A stretch of DNA of 51,273 nucleotides, taken from NCBI GenBank assembly GCA_014904985.1, contig MU128923.1:395180-446452 (forward strand), given 5' to 3'. Below, in pieces: positions 20,741-31,700 of the stretch. Position 1 is the first letter of the stretch, and the number at the start of each line of letters is the position of its first letter. The DNA is from Hydnum rufescens UP504 (lineage: Eukaryota > Basidiomycota > Agaricomycetes > Cantharellales > Hydnaceae). The notes beneath the pieces are model-generated. The model was given only the letters and a program-made list of their open reading frames with translations, searched no databases and was not told the DNA's origin. Position numbers and translations under genes: made by a program.

Positions 20741-23010
20741 TCATGCGCAGGGGGTGCAGCAGAGGTGGGGGCTCTTGGTGGAGGGTGGGAATTGCAGTGG
20801 GAGTAGGGGGTGGAGGGGAAGTGGGGCCCACAACAGGGCTCGTGGTGTTGGTGGAGGGGGGGATTTCAGTGGGAGTAGGGGCAGAGAAGTGGGGGCCATG
20901 ACAGGGCTCTTGATGGAGGGAGGGATTTCAGCAGGAGTAGAGGGCATGGGGGAAGTGGTGGAGGGAACAACAGAGGCAGAGGGAACAGCAGAGGCAGAGG
21001 GAACAGCAGAGGCAGAAGTTGACAGCTCGATAGAGACAGGGGCAGGGGTAGGGGCAAGACTTTGAAGCAACAGAATGGCAAGGGCGAGGAGGCTTAATTC
21101 AGGCACGATCATAATGGTCGAGAAGATAAATATCGAAAGGAGTTTTTGCTGGTTTCCCTTGAGCATTGTGTGGATCTTTTTTTCCTTTAACATCTCTCAG
21201 CGCTTTCTGCAGTGAGAGTTGTGCCTTGATGTCCCCGCGCCATATGCAGCATCCATAAGTGCCTGGGCTGCTGCATGCTGCTTCACAATTGCCAGTTCCT
21301 CTTTCTTCCTCTTTTCGACATGCTCCGAAAGTCATGGTCAGTTTCGAAAGCCTCCTGAAACAATGCATTTGTGGGGGCAGCCACAATTTGAGCCTTTATC
21401 CTTTGTCTGGCCCTGGCTCCACCATACCCATCATCATAGTCATCCTCATCTTTTTCTTCATCTGAATTCCAATGATATGGATCATCCATGTTGATCTCTG
21501 GTGCCAGAGTGGCAGAAGGCAAATTCAACTGAGATGGATCACCCATCGTGATCTCAGGGGCCGGAGGGGCAGAAGGTGGAGAAATGACAGGAGCGGAAGG
21601 CTTGGGGAAAACCCCAGGACCGAAGACTGTATGAAGGTCATCCAGCCAAACTTTTGTGAGGTAAGGGGTCCCCATAGATCCTGAAAAGAGAATGAATCCC
21701 AAATGGACTGGACAAATGGTTCATCCCTATCCCCCTCATAATAAGCTTGAGGGAGCATCCACCATGGGACTGGATGCTCCATGTGAGTGACTGGGACTTG
21801 GAGATGAAATATGGTGGTGGATCAATGACTTAGCTGACCTTTTGGCTTGATCCACATGTGTCTGAGCCAAAGCAATATCTTCTGGGCCATGTCAGTCAGG
21901 GAACGTATCCTGATGAGTCTGTAATTCCCGCACTACCCAAACTGGAATGCCCCTTCCTACAAGCTCATTGCGCCATTTTACCTCCTCAGAGCCAAGAGGA
22001 TCCTTGAAGACAGCACCAACAACTCAGTCATCAACACCAAATGTAGGATGTGGAACCTTGCATAGTGCAAGAAGGCAATCAATACAGCAATGCATGAGGT
22101 AAGAAGCATAACTGTTGCACTCGTATGCAAAGAAGAGGAGTGATGTGACATGTGATTGAGGCCAGGGTTGATCAACAATGGATGTGAAGGCATTTTGCAT
22201 AGATTGATCATTCATCCAATCAGGCTTCACAGGGGTTCTGGGGAGACTGGCACTGTTTAGCCAATCAGTGGCAATACTCTTCCATCCCCTCATAAACTGT
22301 CTCTGATCTTTTGAAGAATTTCTGGCATTGGGAAATGTAGTTCAGCTCCAGGTAAGATCGACAGCCAATGATGCTATAGACAACCAACATAGGCAGATAA
22401 AAGTGGGAATGTGGGATATACGCATACCATGGGGCTGATTTGTTGAATGTATGGGGGATGGTTGTGAAGTCAGTGGGAGAAATGAGGGGGCCAGGTCAGG
22501 TACTAGACCGAGGAGCATTGCCTGCCTTGTTGTAAATGTCTTGGGCGCCATGCCAATGTCCCAAAAACTGAACATGCCGCAGCAAATTGGTGTACACCAG
22601 CGACCATTCTGATATATTGTAGATACGGGTCACCTTCGACGGTGCTTCTACAAAATGCACATATGAGACATTGGGATCGATACTTGATATTTTAATAATC
22701 GGAGATAAAACTCACTGAACTTCTGAGCCACAGTGTCATGCGAAAGACCCCAGAACTACACAATGAGGGAATGGCACAACTGCATTGTGACAACCAACAG
22801 GGTACTGGATGACCTCTCCTTTTTCATCCCAAGTCAAAGGTATCTTATCTTCCATAGGCAGACATCCCTCTCCACCAGCATGAGCAGTGGAGTCGGATGC
22901 CAAGATGCCATTCGCAGAGCTTGACGAGGCAAGATTTCCCTCTCTGCTAGTGACAGAGTGAGAAGTCATTGCCAGCATCTCCGATGTTGAACTTGAGGCA
23001 GCAAGACTGC
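20741..23010 (-). pseudogene. Hypothetical protein with intron, coiled/low-complexity C-terminus; decayed
   Basis: From about 22890 the minus strand reads LGMKKERSSSTLLVVTMQLC, FWGLSHDTVAQKF, then a 68-nt intron (22648-22715). It continues with KAPSKVTRIYNISEWSLVYT, NLLRHVQFLGHWHGAQDIY, TDFTTIPHTFNKSAPWYAY, AFTSIVDQPWPQSHVTS and EEVKWRNELVGRGIPVWVVR. An acidic stretch (NSDEEKDEDDYDDGYGG, about 21440) precedes a charged helix (EKRKKEELAIVKQHAA, about 21300) and a serine/alanine/proline repeat (SASAVPSASVVPS, 20966-21020). In-frame TGA occur at 22024-22026 and 21892-21894 among others, all explainable as CGA to TGA, plus a frameshift near 22260. No domain is recognised. It may be an expanded agaricomycete family. 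Confidence 0.55.
22648..22715 (-). other. Intron of the 20.7-23.0 kb gene
   Basis: On the minus strand the donor is GTGAGT and the acceptor TTTTGTAG; the intron is 68 nt. Removal joins GLSHDTVAQKF to KAPSKVTRIYNISEW in frame, whereas both reading-through frames stop inside it. Confidence 0.65.
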
Positions 23011-23257
23011 CACTCCTACTTGCATCAATAGGATTGGCAGTCATTGCATGGGACATGTCCGCATTGGAGGCAGCAAGACTGCTGGCCATGCTTTTGGCAA
23101 GGCCCGCAATTCATCATGTTGGTGGAAGCCTTCATTTCATTTTCACCAGATTTGATTCCATGAATGAGGAACACTATGCCATCAATGTGGAGATCCGATG
23201 AATTACACTATGTCGAAGGCAGACTAGTCTGCCATTGCATGGATCAGCTGTATACCT

Positions 23258-23326
23258 GTATGTCTTTTGGGTGCACCTGTTATCACTGTTGTACTTTGTC
23301 TTCCAAAGTACTAATTTTACTATTAG
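23258..23326 (+). other. Intron 1 of the GRF zinc-finger gene
   Basis: GTATGT donor, ACTAATT branch-site match and CTATTAG acceptor; 69 nt. It falls between the first cysteine pair and the FYFC motif. Confidence 0.7.
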
Positions 23327-23413
23327 CTCTTCATTTCTACTCAACTCAAGAGCAATCATGGGGCAAGGGGTTTTATTTTTGTGGAGCGCCTAAACAATCA
23401 TGCAAATTTTGGA

Positions 23414-23466
23414 GTAAAGAATCCATTGTTTTTACATCTAGTTGTATTTACATTCATGTCAACCAG
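23414..23466 (+). other. Intron 2 of the GRF zinc-finger gene
   Basis: GTAAAG donor and CAACCAG acceptor; 53 nt. Splicing creates CKFWRWSDED across the junction, the hallmark end of a GRF finger, which strongly supports the intron. Confidence 0.75.
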
Positions 23467-23810
23467 GATGGTCAGATGAGGATCTTCACCTCTTCATTCC
23501 AAGGACCCCACCTCCTCAAAACCAGGAATCCCCTGTCATTCATCCACACACACCCACCCTACAACAATCCTCCACTCAGCATCTATCTGTGGGATCAGGA
23601 TTATCTAGGCAGGACACAGTCTCAGTATCAACTCCCACACAGAGTCGCTGCCTGGGATGTCAAGAACTTGAGGATTACATTGTGGTACTTGAAAGATGAT
23701 TGGCAGAAAAGGATGAGGAACTTTGGGTGGCTCTGTGGTGGAAGAATGAGGCCGAAACAAAACTTGAAGATATGAAGGACCATCTTAAACAGATCTTAGA
23801 AACACTGTGA

Positions 23811-25207
23811 TTCGTTGTCATACTATTCATTTGGTTAGACTGATTGAAAAAAAAATTATGGACAGACACTTTTGCTTAATTGAACTGTAGCACCAGCCAT
23901 ACTCCAGACTGCACTTTTCACATACTGGTAGGTTGGAATCATGCTCTGATATTCCAAAATATTTACATGATTGGTGAGGATCTGAAGAATTGTGAGGAAT
24001 CTGCATCAACTGGGTGACAAGGCCTTGCCCAATCTCCAGAATATGTACCAAGAAATCCCAACTTCCCATATTGGGAATTCTATGGCCACAAGAAGCAAGT
24101 AGATTACTTAGAGTGCTCAGAGGATCAACTATCAATTGAGGAATGACTATGTGATGCAAGGAGCCTAGAAATTAAGCAATTCAAATATTAATATTGCCTT
24201 CTTGGAAGGATTTTACAGCCATTTCTTCATGAATTTTCTTCATCATTGACTGACCAATGTGTCTAATTGAGACAATGCTGCTGGCCCCAATTTTACACAA
24301 AAATGCCAAGAATTAAAGAAGTTATGGCCAAGTGTCCAACTTCTAGGTGTCCGGCAACTGGGTCCGATGAGACTACTGAATTACCCCTTTCCATAATTTA
24401 AAAGTGTTTAATCACATTCCTCTGCTCCGATAGGGCTGAAGAACAGCTAGAGGTGCCATCTTTTAATATGACCTTTTCACATACTATTCCTTACTGGGTC
24501 TGTTGCCGCCACCAGGTTATTGCCATTTCCCTCACAGTGCCATCAATTCTTGTTGACATCTGCTGTCACGTGAGGAATGGTTTTATGATGTGTGAATGAA
24601 ATTAGACTGGCCATACATACTCAGGACCCCCCACTTGTGGCAGAGCATAGACCAGCCATGAAGCCACAGCAATAGATCTGCTTGACACAAGTACAATATA
24701 ACTAGGTGAAGGAATCTGCCAAAGCAAAATGGGACCTTGACACAGATCCCTCATTTCTCCCTCATTTTTGGATAGAACCCTTCATAATTTTTCAAATATG
24801 TAGATATAGTTATTTTCTATGTACCTACCAAGTTCCAGCCCCATCAGAGCAGAGGAAGATGACTAATTTCTCCAATTATTCACTTCGCAGCAATAACCCA
24901 GTAAGGAATAGTATTTTGTTTCACAATTTTCTGAAAGTGCCAGCACCAAATCTGACTCAAGGAACTTTGCTGCAAACTTTTGTTTTGTGTAGAGGTTTCC
25001 AGGCTCCTCAAGATATGGTGACTACAGGCACATGAGCTTGCTCTGCTACCTGTATTCCTGGTTCCTCAAAATTATTGAGGCTTTGTGTTGAAGGTTGAGT
25101 GTGAGCTTCAGCTCACTCTTGGACTTCACAACAAGCTCAAATGAACTCGCATTGGACAGTGTCACTTTCTCTAGAGGTTCTAACCACCATTGTTGCATCT
25201 CTCATTC
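23811..25207. other. Gene-poor interval
   Basis: No gene is firmly supported. A 110-codon minus-strand ORF (23827-24159, with a VCEKCSLEYGWCY cysteine cluster) and a 109-codon plus-strand ORF (24706-25035, with two QVPAPSE/KVPAPNL blocks) have protein-like composition. Neither has a recognisable domain or supported splice partners. Either could be a remnant. Confidence 0.3.
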
Positions 25208-26125
25208 ATGGTGCCAAAACGAAAGCTCTTCGAGGTCACCCCATCCCAGGACTTGCAGGACTACTTTCTTATCACGAAGATCCCCAACCATCCCAAAAGC
25301 AACACCTTCATCAACAACATCCTTTCAGGTGTGGATGATCCGAAAACCATGATTTCGAGAGGCCTTGGTCAGTTTATCATGTGGTGTAGTGTTGTCGGGC
25401 TCTGTGTTGTCACACTTCATTGCACATCAGATTATAACACCATGAGCCTTGCATTCTGCGTTCCTGACAAAGACAGCGAGTGCATTTCAAAGACTCTTGT
25501 GGGCGATCATGAGAACCACAACAAGAAGGGTATTTGTACAACACTGGTAAAGGCAGCATTTCACAATGAAGTTGCCCTCGAGTCGGCTGGTACATGTGTT
25601 TATCACTATATGTATATTGTTCAATGATTGATTCAACCTCTTATAGGGTTCCAAAGTTTCCCTGATTGATTAATGCCTTGGGTAGGCTTTACAATGTTTG
25701 ACAAATGCACATATTCATCAGCAGGTCTTGTGCCCCAGTGGTGGAAGGGTTTTCGGCCCTCCAAGAAGGATCGGGAGCTCATCGAGAGAATCACAGCAGA
25801 CTGGGATGCCAATCCACATCCCAAGGTGATGGCCAGTACAGTCATTCCTACCCAGTTTCCAAGGCACTTCTTTCACTGGCCAGCAATCTCTGTGCCATCC
25901 AAAACCATTCCCACAACCTCAACAATGAGTGCCGCAGAGTGTTCAGGGAATGAATGTTCTCCCAAGCGTCCTCACATTGATTCATCAGCAGGTTCTTCAA
26001 GCAAACCTATTGTATCGGCAGGTTCTTTGAGTGAACCTATCCTCTATAATTGGTTTGGCAACAACTCCAATGGTTGCAAACACTATCTTGATTCTAGATT
26101 CTGGGAGCCCTATTACGAGAGATAA
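25208..26125 (+). pseudogene. Unknown two-exon gene, single premature stop
   Basis: Start ATG at 25208 (MVPKRKLFEVTPSQDLQDYF). Exon 1 ends at 25589, an intron of 57 nt runs 25590-25646 (GTACAT donor, CTTATAG acceptor), and exon 2 runs to TAA at 26123-26125; about 286 residues. Exon 1 encodes a mixed region with GLGQFIMWCSVVGLCVVTLH, possibly a buried or membrane-associated helix. Exon 2 encodes PQWWKGFRPSKKDRELIERI and a serine-rich tail ending SRFWEPYYER. The only break is TGA at 25667-25669, where CGA would read FPDRLMPWVGF. An AATAAA signal follows at 26384-26389. Family not recognised; context is between a GRF-finger gene and a repeat block. Confidence 0.55.
25590..25646 (+). other. Intron of the 25.2 kb gene
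   Basis: GTACAT donor and CCTCTTATAG acceptor, 57 nt. It restores the frame between ALESAG and FQSFPD; reading through meets a stop at 25625. Confidence 0.6.
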
Positions 26126-26383
26126 ATCACATCCCTTCCTGTCATCATCATCACCATAGCCTCCTCACCTCATCCTCATTTCCTCTTCATCTTCATCTTC
26201 GTCTTCATCTTCGTCTCATCTTCATCCTCACCCCCTCTTTGTCCCTGCCCTCTTCATCTCATCTTCCTTGCTCGTCACTACCATCTTTCCCTCATATAAC
26301 ACATAGTAATCATCATGCTGTTCACTTGATTGGTTTCATGGTGAACTACGCTCATATTTGTACATGTCTGTATAATCTTGTAT

Positions 26384-26389
26384 AATAAA
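26384..26389 (+). terminator. AATAAA polyadenylation signal candidate
   Basis: AATAAA lies 260 bp after the stop of the 25.2 kb gene, beyond a CT-rich (CATCTT)n 3' region (26180-26260). Its position and orientation suit that gene. Confidence 0.35.
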
Positions 26390-26409
26390 TACATCTTCAA
26401 TGGCAAGAC

Positions 26410-27000
26410 AAGGTGCCAGATGTTGCCACCTTTTTTCTTCTATCTCACGTCTTGCCACCATTAAGGTAAGCAGAACAGCGCACTAGATCCCATCCTCCCT
26501 GAGCTCAATGGTTTCCATCGTGCAGAAGGCAGTCATCTGATAAAATGTGGTACCGTCACATTGTGATACTACTTGTTTTTCAGTATCTTCAAGGCATTGT
26601 CCCAACGTCTGATAAGATGCTGTACCATCACATTGTGATAGTACTCATTTTTTAGTACCTTCAAGACATCATTGTCCTCAGTGCTTGGTGAAGCGGGCTG
26701 CTGCAGTTTGCTGTGGCACTCATTTCCTGGCTCTTGTTACCATATTTTTTCTTTGTTCTGTCTCACGTCTTGCCACCACCAAGGTAACCTAAACTAGCAC
26801 CCTATTCCCCTCTCCCCTTGAGCTCAATGATTTCCCAAGTCATTGGGCTACAGAAGTCTGACATCTGATAAAATGCCATACAATCACATTGTGATAGTAC
26901 TCATTTTTCAGTACCTTCAAAACATCATCATCCTCAGTGCTTGGTGAAGTGGGTCACTGCAGCTAGCTGTGGTACACATTTCCTGACTCTTCAAGTGTGT
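26410..27000 (+). repeat. Tandem ~300-bp duplication with CACATTGTGATAGTACTCATTTTT motif
   Basis: Two diverged units (about 26430-26735 and 26740-27000) share CTCACGTCTTGCCACC at the start and CTCAGTGCTTGGTGAAG at the end. Inside the first, the block CTGATAAAATGNNGTACCRTCACATTGTGATA is itself doubled (26536 and 26607). It is gene-free. Confidence 0.65.
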
Positions 27001-27074
27001 AACTGGCTTGTAACATGTCATATTGTCGCATTGTGATAGTGCTCATTGTTCTAGTGTCCTCAAGCTTTGTCCTA

Positions 27075-27745
27075 CTTTCTTTTGTGGAGTGAATCACTGT
27101 GGCCAGTCTGTGGTGTCCACTCCCAAATTCCTCAACTACGCATCTTTGGTTGAATGCTGCATTGTCGCATTGTTGTGGTGTCTGTTTCTCCAACATCCTC
27201 AAGTCCGCTCACTCCTTTGGTCAAGTGAATCACTGTGGTTTCTCTAAGTGCTCACTTGTCATCTCCCTCAAATACTGCATGCATACAATCCTTGCTCATC
27301 GACAAATTTGGTGAACCAGCCCTTTTATTTTGATACCTCACATCAATTCTCAATGTAAGTTGAAGTGTTCAGTGTTCCACTGTAATATCTTCTCAATAGC
27401 TAACCTCCTTTCTTTTGCGGAGTGAATCACTGCGACCAGTCTGTGGTGTCCACCCCCAAATTCCTCAACTGCGCATCTTTGGTTGAACACTGCATTGTCA
27501 CATTGTCGCAGTGTCCATTTCTCCAATGTCCTCAAGTCTGCTTATTCCCTTGGTTGAGTGAATCACTGTGGTTTCTCTAAGTGCTCACTTGCCATCTCCC
27601 TCAAATACTGTGCCCATACAATCCCTACTCATCGACAAATTTGGTGAACCAGCCCTTTTATTTTGATACCTCGTGTCAATTCTTAATGTAAGTTGAAGTG
27701 TTCAGTGTTCTGCTGTAATATCTTCTCAATAGCTAACCCTCCCTT
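27075..27745 (+). repeat. 333-bp direct tandem duplication
   Basis: The segment starting TTCTTTTGTGGAGTGAATCACT at about 27077 is repeated from about 27411 with roughly 95% identity through CTCAATAGCTAACC. Most differences are CG/TG/CA exchanges. No gene is seen. Confidence 0.8.
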
Positions 27746-27868
27746 GTAGTGTTTCCAGAATGATTCACAGTGCCATAAGGACTGTAGAAAAGAAGGAGTC
27801 CCATGCTACTTTATTTGACTGGACTCAAGGAAAACTCATCATGATGCCAAGTCCTAAAAGGGGGGTAA
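27746..27868 (+). pseudogene. Pol C-terminal tail and polypurine tract of a Gypsy element
   Basis: Directly upstream of the LTR an open frame reads VSRMIHSAIRTVEKKESHAT then LFDWTQGKLIMMPSPKRG, matching the short tail found before the 3' LTR in such elements. The polypurine tract AAAAGGGGGG (27856-27865) primes plus-strand synthesis and ends three bases from the LTR start. Upstream integrase and reverse transcriptase are absent; the element is truncated at about 27745 by the tandem duplication. Confidence 0.7.
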
Positions 27869-28715
27869 TGTCAGGATCAAATTGACATTTGCTTCCACCT
27901 AAGGACTTACCCATCAGAGTATCATTCTTCATCGACTCTATCATATGGTGCCTACTTCCTCAAATGCTCTTGTCTCCTCTCTCCCTCCATTCACTATGGG
28001 GGTTATTGTCATCCTTGCCATTATTGGCATTTCTCTTATTATTATTGCCCTCATTCTATCAGGCCTCAGCCAGCAGGCTATGGGCTGGGTAGTCAACCAG
28101 TGGCAGCATTGGCGCCCTTGTCAGCACCTGTCATTCCCTTGTTCCCCACATGAGTCCATGGAGTTGCCAATCCAGACTCCCCCTCCTCCTCCTCTGCCCC
28201 CAGTCCCTGAATCCACATCACCTGTCCCAATCTATACTCCATCCACATCATTATGGTCCTTTGACACTTTGGACACCTTTGGAGTACCCAGGCGTCCACT
28301 GCCTTGGAAGTACATATGCTAAGGGGGATACATATGGAAGTTGGAGCATAGCCATGTGGAGGTGTGCACAGGATTCGTAACACAGCTGCATCAGCTTAGT
28401 GAGGCTTAGTGATGGTGGCTGTGGAGGCTGACTGATGGGCTGTGGAGCTGGCACTCTAGGAGGATCCAGAAGGTTATGGAAGACGGTGGAAGGCTCTGGA
28501 AGGCTGGTGGCTGTGTGCAGGAAATAGTATTTATAGCCCTTCGCAGTTGGGGGATCACCAGTTTTGATCTCTCAGGATTCCCACTGCAATAGGTGTGAGA
28601 CTTGTGTGTCCCTTGTTGTGTGGTGTATACTCAGGATTCCCACTGCAATAGCATGTGGTTAATTAATATCTTTCCTCTTTCTGTTTGTGGCTTCGACGGC
28701 AGTGTCACCCTGACA
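27869..28715 (+). mobile_element. 3' LTR of family 1
   Basis: 847 bp, TGTCAGGATC...CACCCTGACA, about 90% identical to the solo LTR at 3355. It is 59 bp longer because TCTCAGGATTCCCACTGCAATAG is duplicated with a short insert (28575-28660). The right end abuts the CCCCCC edge of the palindrome (28717). No matching 5-bp duplication can be tested because the 5' LTR is missing. Confidence 0.9.
27945..28322 (+). CDS. LTR U3 ORF, second full copy
   Basis: 125 codons, same length as the copy at 3431-3808 and open throughout. It has replacements such as MVPTSSN for MAPTSSN and LSQQAMG for LGQRAMG. The hydrophobic helix (GVIVILAIIGISLIIIALIL) is conserved. Most changes come from CG-to-TG/CA substitutions, so selection cannot be judged by eye. 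Confidence 0.35.
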   Translation: MVPTSSNALVSSLPPFTMGVIVILAIIGISLIIIALILSGLSQQAMGWVVNQWQHWRPCQHLSFPCSPHESMELPIQTPPPPPLPPVPESTSPVPIYTPSTSLWSFDTLDTFGVPRRPLPWKYIC

Positions 28716-28716
28716 T

Positions 28717-29666
28717 CCCCCCTAAACAACAATTTCCTCCCCAGAGCCTTCTATCCATGTAATTCCCCTGAAAATGCACACTTGGGTCATCCAAACACAT
28801 CTATAGCATTCCTCAAAATTTCAGATTTATGACTCCAGTGTTAGAGTCTCCATAATATTTTCAAGTTTCACTGAGATACACCCTCCAGTTGGAACACTTC
28901 CAGTGCTCCAATCACTCTGAATTTTTGTTGGTCACACCTGCTCATCATTTGAGGCTCAGCCCCACATTTTCAGCCCATTCTGAGCACTTTTGACATTTGT
29001 CACATGACCAAGATCTTCCCCTCCCCCTGCTTCACTCAGTCATCCAATTTGTGTGGACTTTATTGCCATCTGTAGTAGTAGTGTGTGACAGTGCATGATT
29101 CAAATTTCAGGAGATTCCATGCAATATTGATTGAGTTATTCAAGAAACATTCTAGATCAATTCAATGGGGTCAGAACAGCAGTATTTCCACTAAATACTG
29201 CTGTTCTGACCCCCAAATTGAATTGATCTAGAATGTTTCTTGAATAACTCAATCAATATTGCATGGAATCTCCTGAAATTTGAATCATGCACTATCACAT
29301 ACTACCACTGCAGATGGAAACAATATCTACACAAATTGGATGACTGAGTGAAGCAGGGGGAAGGGAAGATCTTGGTCATGTGACAAATGTCAAAAGTGCT
29401 CAGAATGGGCTGAAAATGTGGGGCTGAGCCTCAAATGATGAGCAGGTGTGACCTACAAAAATTCAGAGCGATTGGAGCCCTGGAAGTGTTCCAACTGGAG
29501 GGTGTATCTCAGTGAAACTTGAAAATATTATGGAGACTCTAACACTGGAGTCATAAATCTGAAATTTTGAGGAATGCTATAGATGTGTTTGGATGACCCA
29601 AGTGTGCATTTTCAGGGGAATTACATGGATAGAAGGCTCTGGGGAGGAAATTGTTGTTTAGGGGGG
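28717..29666. repeat. Giant palindrome A (arms ~471 bp, 5-nt centre)
   Basis: Left arm 28717-29187 and right arm 29193-29666 are reverse complements with only scattered differences. The centre is CCACT at 29188-29192 inside CAGTATTTCCACTAAATACTG. Outer edges are CCCCCCTAAACAACAATTTCC and its complement. No ORF of note. Such a structure can extrude as a cruciform. The left edge touches the LTR end, and the right edge continues into the AT-rich repeat. Confidence 0.93.
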
Positions 29667-31062
29667 AGGCCTGTGGAACACTGCCTAAATGGAGTCCAGT
29701 TGGGCTGATATCTGGCATGTACACTCCCTATATATGTATTAACTCAGTGGTGTAATATCAGAGCCACCCCTGCTCTACATCTTATGTAATTCACTTTTGA
29801 TCTTCCTCCCCCCTCCCCCTCAATTTAAGCTACTTCCACACATCCAATTAATTCCATTTTTGGATACAGTCAGGGCTATAATATTATAAGCCCATTCCAC
29901 CTATTTTGGGTGTAATTTAAGGTGTTTAACATTCATGGTAGCTTGTTGTTCTCTTTTTGTCTGAAAAGGGAGTTGAATGTCTAGAAGTAAACAGAATATG
30001 CTGATTTTTGGCACATGGTTAGTTAATTATATGATCATAACTCATGTCTAATTTCAAGTCCATACCTTGTCTGTGGGGGGAGTAAATTGATTTTCAATGT
30101 TTAAACTTGTTTCCCTCATATCTCTGTACTTACTGAGTGGATCTGGCTGAAATTTTGATATGGTCTTTGCCTAAACAGTATCTAATCACATGCCAAATTT
30201 CAGAATGATGCTTGCACTCCTTACATTTTGGCAATTTCCAGTGCTTCTGGTACCTATTGTCCAGTTCACTCCCTTAAAGTAGGTAGATTGGGCTGATGTT
30301 TTTCACATGATTAGTACATTGTGTAGTTATGCTCTGTGCAAATTTTCAAGTCCCCAGCTATTTTTCTGGGGAGGAAATGAATATTTAATGTCCAGACTTG
30401 TTTCCTTCATATCTCTATAACCTATGCATGAATTTGGCTGAAATTTTTATATGATTTGCATTGAGGTGATCTCTAAACACATGCCAAATTTCAGAGCGAT
30501 CTGCCCAGCGCTTATTTCTTGGAAAGTTCCAGTGGTTCTGGTGATGTTTTTACTGCTCTCATTGTTTCAGGCACTAATCATTGGCCCTGGGCCTGATTTC
30601 TTCACTCTATTGGGGTCCCTAGAGGCCCATCCATCTATCCCAGGCACCTCCCCCTGGTCCTGGGCCCCCATTGGGCTGGATGCTTAAATGTTTTTTGGAT
30701 GCACTTCATCCAATTTCTGCATTTAGGCATTTTTTAAAATAGGAAACACTGTATAATGTAATGGGATATTATCTAATGCACCCATCCCCATTGGGCTATC
30801 TGATTACCGCATTTAGGCTTTTTTATTATACAGTATATCTTGTGTATATATTAATTATTAAGTTTGTTGACTGAGATTTTCCAAGTGCCCATAAATGAGG
30901 CACTTGACATTGCTTGATGTCAAAATATTGTCAAATTGTAATTGCTGGTTGTCAAATTCAGCCTTTTGATCATCACTTGACATCAAACTTGATTTCAGCC
31001 ATTTAGGCCTACCTAAGTCATCAACATGTCCCTCCTTTTAAGGCCCCTCTATATGGCTGACC
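28717..31062 (-). repeat. AT-rich palindrome-bearing repeat, copy A
   Basis: From the palindrome the repeat continues to a terminus GGCTGACC at 31055-31062 (GGTCAGCC on the minus strand). It is the inverted counterpart of 48973-51273, with about 90% identity over most of its length. It contains an internal ~291-bp direct duplication marked by TGAAATTTGGCATGTGATTAGA-type blocks and the phrase CAAAATTTCAGCC several times. No coding frame or terminal duplication was seen; mobility class unknown. Confidence 0.8.
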
Positions 31063-31131
31063 AGGCTGTGGGCACATATCTTCCCTATTATTGGTGTAAG
31101 TCTCAGTTCTCATGGATGTAGTGTTGTAACA

Positions 31132-31700
31132 TTACCACTCTTCAACTTCATCCTTGACCTCTATCATTTCCTCTTCATCTTCTTCCTGTATAGGTGAAAT
31201 AGGTGGCAAGATAGGTTTCCAAACTGGGATGTCCATGAGCTTGAACGGATGTGGGTCTAGTTTAAGTAGAGCCCATTCCTTGTCATGCAGTTTAGTCTGA
31301 ATCTCTTGAATTGTGCAAGTATATTTCTCAATTGCATAAGGCTGACACTTGAGGGGGGACATGAAATGATTACCATCTGTGAAAATGTCTAAGAGATTAG
31401 TAAGATGTCTGGTGAAGCAGTGATGAAGGTGGAAAGCATAAATAGGAGAGTACATCTCCTCTTCTTGTCAGACTATATCCACAGTGAGAGAAAAGATACA
31501 AGAGAACTTGTTGCTCTGCATTAGTTCAATCCATTGGCTGCTCGCAAGTGCATAACTATATAGACAGATGGATTCTTCATTGTGAGCATTGATTTTCTTG
31601 CTGAGATTATTGAAATGGGTGATGCAATCAAGAGGGATGTTATTGGTGTGGATGAGGGTAGTACCAAGTTGAGCTAGTTCACAATAGGGACACTACTTTG
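31132..31700 (-). pseudogene. Retroelement-type ORF remnant (distal part)
   Basis: On the minus strand from 31690 the frame reads CELAQLGTTLIHTNNIPLDC and SSQWIELMQSNKFSCIFSLT. It passes a TGA at 31468-31470 (CGA by inference), then MYSPIYAFHLHHCFTRHLTN to a glutamate-rich end (QEEDEEEMIEVKDEVEEW) at 31132. It is the continuation of the ORF at 33441-33787 across the inserted TIR element. Function not recognised. Its orientation matches the integrase remnant upstream, but whether it belongs to that element is unproven. Confidence 0.4.

Larger units (their letters stand above)
23164..23810 (+). pseudogene. GRF-type zinc-finger protein with coiled-coil tail (three exons)
   Basis: Exon 1 (to 23257) reads ELHYVEGRLVCHCMDQLYT, exon 2 (23327-23413) GKGFYFCGAPKQSCKFW, and exon 3 (23467-23810) RWSDEDLHLFIPR onward. 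Spliced, this gives CxC...GFYFC...CKFWRWSDED, the GRF zinc-finger pattern, a small single-stranded nucleic-acid-binding domain. A proline/glutamine-rich linker follows, then a CLGCQELEDYIVVLER motif and a charged helix (KDEELWVALWWKNEAETKLE) to the stop at 23808-23810. One in-frame TGA at 23697-23699 stands where CGA would give LERRLAEK. Otherwise the gene is intact, so it was lost recently. About 150 residues. The start at 23164 is provisional. Confidence 0.75.
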
